From Methylomonas methanica (GTDB taxonomy: Bacteria > Pseudomonadota > Gammaproteobacteria > Methylococcales > Methylomonadaceae): a stretch of 53,329 nucleotides of DNA. Location of the stretch: the NCBI RefSeq assembly GCF_001644035.1, contig NZ_LUUG01000081.1:1-53329 (forward strand), read 5' to 3'. Shown here piece after piece: positions 50,925 through 53,329 of the stretch. How positions within the stretch are numbered: position 1 is the stretch's first letter; every line of letters begins with the position of its first letter. Position numbers and translations under genes: made by a program. Under the pieces are notes generated by a model, which was not told where the DNA came from, ran no database searches, and saw nothing but the letters and a program-made list of their open reading frames with translations.

Positions 50925-51751
50925 TGATTAATTTCACCAAAATGCAGGGGTTGGGCAATGATTTTGTCGTGATCGACGCTATAAACCAGCAAATACAATT
51001 GACTACCGAACAGATTCGATTTTTGGCGGATCGCCATTTTGGCGTGGGCTGCGATCAATTGTTATTGGTGGAAAAGCCGATTAGCGCCAATGCGGAATTT
51101 AAATACCGAATCTTTAATGCTGACGGTAGCGAGGTTGCGCAGTGCGGGAACGGTGCGCGTTGCTTTGCGCGCTTTGTGCGCGACAAAGGCTTAAGCAATA
51201 AAGACGAAATTATTGTTGATACTGACGCGAGACAACTGACTCTTCGATTCGGTGCGGGAGGTTTGATCACCGTTGAAATGGGCGTCCCCGCACTTGAGCC
51301 AAAGCAAATACCGCTGAAGGTTTCCGAGCGGTCCAAGTTATATACAGTGAAGTTGGCGGAAATTGAAGTCGAATTCGCAGCGGTATCTATGGGCAATCCT
51401 CATGCGGTTATCCGGGTCGATGATGTGGCAAATGCACCTGTTTCATCTGTCGGGGCACAACTAGAGCGTCATGAGATGTTTCCAGAGCGAGCTAATATTG
51501 GTTTTATGCAAATTGTTAATCGCCGGCAAATCAAATTGCGAGTTTACGAGCGCGGTGCGGCCGAAACTCTGGCTTGTGGTAGCGGGGCGTGCGCTGCTGT
51601 TGTCGCGGGTATCGAGCAAGGTTTGTTGGATCAGAATGTTCAGGTTCAATTGCCTGGCGGCGAATTAATTATTAGTTGGACTGGTAGCGGTCATCCTGTG
51701 CTGATGATGGGAGCGGCTGCCACGGTATTCGAGGGACAAATAAAATTATGA
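50921..51751 (+). CDS. dapF: Diaminopimelate epimerase
   Basis: DapF interconverts LL- and meso-diaminopimelate without a cofactor, using two cysteines. The 276-residue protein shows the first in CGNGARCFARFVR (around residue 75) and the second in ACGSGACAAVVAG (around 219), plus FTKMQGLGNDFVVIDA at the start and ERANIGFMQIV around 190. The start is either of two adjacent ATGs (50921 or 50924); I use the first, which overlaps the lysA stop. The DUF484 gene overlaps its end by four bases. Confidence 0.97.
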   Translation: MMINFTKMQGLGNDFVVIDAINQQIQLTTEQIRFLADRHFGVGCDQLLLVEKPISANAEFKYRIFNADGSEVAQCGNGARCFARFVRDKGLSNKDEIIVDTDARQLTLRFGAGGLITVEMGVPALEPKQIPLKVSERSKLYTVKLAEIEVEFAAVSMGNPHAVIRVDDVANAPVSSVGAQLERHEMFPERANIGFMQIVNRRQIKLRVYERGAAETLACGSGACAAVVAGIEQGLLDQNVQVQLPGGELIISWTGSGHPVLMMGAAATVFEGQIKL

Positions 51752-52437
51752 GCAGTGAACCAAAAGACTTATTGACCGAAGCCCATGTTACGGCTTATTT
51801 GCAAGACCATCCTGAGTTTTTCCAGAATCACCTGGATTTGCTGGAGAAGATGCATATACCTCACCCCAGCGGAAATGCGATATCGCTAATCTCCAAACAA
51901 TTGGAAATTTTTCGGGCGAAGCACCAGGAGCAAGAAAATCAACTAACCGCATTGATTGATATTGCTCGGGAAAACGACGCATCCTTCAATCGCATGCATG
52001 AGTTGACGCTAGCTATGCTAGAAGCAAATTCTTTGGAGGATGCGGTCGCTAATTTAAGTGAGGTGTTGGCTGAATGTTTTTTCACTGATTTCGTGGCCAT
52101 TAAAATCATTAAAGAGCAACCGCTGTCGCCGATCAGTAATTTATTTGTCGGGGCGGATGATGCTAATTTGAAGCATTTTTCCAATGAATTAACGACAAAC
52201 CAGCCGAAATGCGGTCGGCCTACTTTGGCGCAAGCTAGGTTTTTGTTCGGGGATGTGGCTGCGGAAGTCCGTTCGGCCGCAATCATACCCATGGTGTTTA
52301 CGCAGCTTGATGGGTTGTTGGCAATCGGCAGCCGCGATGAATCCCGCTTTCACTATAGTATGGGCAGTATATTTCTTACCCAAATGAGCGAAATTATCGG
52401 GACGCGTCTTATTTCATTACTACAGCAAATGGATTGA
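51748..52437 (+). CDS. DUF484 (GAF-like) protein
   Basis: This 229-residue cytoplasmic protein has the DUF484 layout: an N-terminal helical section with VTAYLQDHPEFFQNHLDLLE and MHIPHPSGNAISLISKQLEI, a coiled coil (about 45-75), and a GAF-like domain (about 80-225) ending in GLLAIGSRDESRFHYSMGSI, then FLTQMSEIIGTRL. The gene almost always lies between dapF and xerC in gammaproteobacteria (yigA in E. coli), which is the case here. Its function is not established. Confidence 0.93.
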   Translation: MSSEPKDLLTEAHVTAYLQDHPEFFQNHLDLLEKMHIPHPSGNAISLISKQLEIFRAKHQEQENQLTALIDIARENDASFNRMHELTLAMLEANSLEDAVANLSEVLAECFFTDFVAIKIIKEQPLSPISNLFVGADDANLKHFSNELTTNQPKCGRPTLAQARFLFGDVAAEVRSAAIIPMVFTQLDGLLAIGSRDESRFHYSMGSIFLTQMSEIIGTRLISLLQQMD

Positions 52438-52442
52438 ATATC

Positions 52443-53329
52443 ATGCATGCCGAAGCGGATGACGCCTTACAGCTGTATTTTTGTTATCTAGTTTCGGAAA
52501 AGCGTGTTGCCGACCATACGTCAACGAATTACCAGCGGGACTTAAAACGTTTTCAAAGTTTTTGCAATGTGCAAGAGCTTAGGCTTTGGCAGCAAGTTCA
52601 AGATCGCGATGTGCGGAACTATATTGCCGGGCGCCATAAAAACGGTATAGGAAGTAAGACGATTCAGCGCGAACTTGCTGCGCTACGTAGTTTTTATCGA
52701 TTTTTGCTCAAAACTAACCAAGTGGCGCATAACCCTGCTCAGCATGTGCAGGCGCCTAAAGTGTCAAAAAGGCTTCCTCATGTGTTGGATGTCGATCAGA
52801 TGATGGGGATGTTAAATGCAACGCCAGATTCGGTTTTGGAAACCCGCGACTTGGCGATGTTCGAATTGTTTTATTCCTCAGGTTTGCGACTTAGCGAGTT
52901 GGTAATGCTTGATTTGTTGGACATCGATTTTAGCGAAGGCTTTTTGAGAGTGCGCTTTGGTAAAGGCGGCAAGCAAAGACAATTGCCTATTGGTAAGAAG
53001 GCTCTTGACGCGCTTAAGGTTTGGTTGGCAAATAGGCCTGGTTCAGGGCAAGCAGTATTCGTTTCTCTACAGGGCCGTCGCTTGTCACAAAGAAGTGTGC
53101 AACTTAGATTGGATCGCTGGGGTAAAAAAAACGGGATAGCCGAGCACCTTCACCCGCATATGCTAAGACATTCGTTCGCAAGCCACTTGCTGGAAGCCAG
53201 TAAGGATATTAGGGCAGTGCAAGAGTTATTAGGGCATAGCAATATTTCGACGACGCAGATATACACGCATTTGGATTTTCAGCATTTAGCGGCTGTATAT
53301 GATCAAGCACATCCACGCTCGCGGAAGGT
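52443..53329 (+). CDS. xerC: Tyrosine recombinase XerC (3' end cut by window edge)
   Basis: XerC works with XerD at dif to resolve chromosome dimers. The frame is open from the ATG at 52443 to the last base, about 295 codons, so only a few residues should be missing (E. coli XerC has 298). N-terminal SAM-like DNA-binding domain: residues about 5-90. Catalytic set in order: Arg in SSGLRLSELVML, Lys in GKGGKQRQLPI, His and Arg in HMLRHSFASHLL, His in LGHSNISTTQIYTHLDF, and the nucleophile Tyr in the same block. It follows DUF484 after five bases. A start at the first ATG gives MHAEADDALQLYFCYLVSEK, as expected. Confidence 0.96.
   Translation, partial: MHAEADDALQLYFCYLVSEKRVADHTSTNYQRDLKRFQSFCNVQELRLWQQVQDRDVRNYIAGRHKNGIGSKTIQRELAALRSFYRFLLKTNQVAHNPAQHVQAPKVSKRLPHVLDVDQMMGMLNATPDSVLETRDLAMFELFYSSGLRLSELVMLDLLDIDFSEGFLRVRFGKGGKQRQLPIGKKALDALKVWLANRPGSGQAVFVSLQGRRLSQRSVQLRLDRWGKKNGIAEHLHPHMLRHSFASHLLEASKDIRAVQELLGHSNISTTQIYTHLDFQHLAAVYDQAHPRSRK

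Noticed and set aside
1..53329. CRISPR array, insertion sequence, integron or phage genes
   Set aside because: I looked for regular direct repeats, transposase or integrase motifs and terminal repeats. The only recombinase is chromosomal xerC in its normal place.

Overview
The window is an ordinary chromosomal segment of a gammaproteobacterium. The gene orders (a complete mraZ-to-lpxC division and cell-wall cluster, mrcA divergent from pilMNOPQ, and lptM-lysA-dapF-DUF484-xerC) are gammaproteobacterial. Two exported proteins with VPLPA/PEP-CTERM-type tails, a long di-heme peroxidase-like protein and TTG-rich leucine usage suggest a Methylococcales methanotroph close to Methylomonas. That assignment is inference; no marker such as pmoA or 16S rRNA is present. 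I see no tRNA or rRNA gene, CRISPR array, transposase or phage gene.

Layout. 1-2.3 kb (minus): an APC amino acid permease and an exported pentapeptide-repeat protein. 2.56-6.5 kb (plus): a tight four-gene operon with a HAD phosphatase fused to a UbiA-type phosphoribosyl-polyprenyl synthase, a small EamA/ArnE-like membrane protein, a GT-C-type membrane glycosyltransferase and a DUF721/DciA-like helicase-loader protein. The first three look like a minimal make, flip and transfer route for a lipid-linked pentose. 6.75-11 kb (minus): a long di-heme cytochrome c peroxidase-like protein and two VPLPA-CTERM proteins, then about 0.95 kb without a convincing gene.

11.9-30.2 kb (minus): the full dcw cluster, read as mraZ, rsmH, ftsL, ftsI, murE, murF, mraY, murD, ftsW, murG, murC, murB, ddlB, ftsQ, ftsA, ftsZ, lpxC. 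Most neighbours overlap by 1-14 bases. It makes UDP-MurNAc-pentapeptide and lipid II (the MurE motif points to meso-diaminopimelate), polymerises and cross-links it at the septum, and builds the Z-ring. A consensus-like promoter with four MraZ-type repeats sits just upstream of mraZ, for which I propose a TTG start. 30.6-32.9 kb (minus): gpsA, secB, a membrane-anchored rhodanese and an ArsR-family gene carrying a one-base frameshift. The repaired protein has two cysteines spaced like those of the persulfide sensors BigR/SqrR.

33.2-41.7 kb: an EnvC-type amidase activator and a CtpA protease (plus); a sulfite reductase hemoprotein and DUF934 pair (minus); an NhaD antiporter (plus); an AmpG-like permease of foreign codon style preceded by a remnant of another AmpG-like gene (plus); and rpmE. 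41.8-49.4 kb: mrcA (PBP1A, minus), divergent from pilMNOPQ (type IV pilus assembly; PilQ has an expanded Gly/Ser-rich linker with a cysteine). 49.5 kb to the end: lptM, lysA, dapF, a DUF484 gene and xerC, which is cut by the window edge. LysA and DapF act on the diaminopimelate that the MurE step consumes.

Most of the window is housekeeping. The items most worth a second look are the lipid-linked sugar cassette, the frameshifted persulfide-sensor-like regulator, the AmpG replacement scar, the MraZ operator and the unexplained hairpins upstream of the exported-protein genes.
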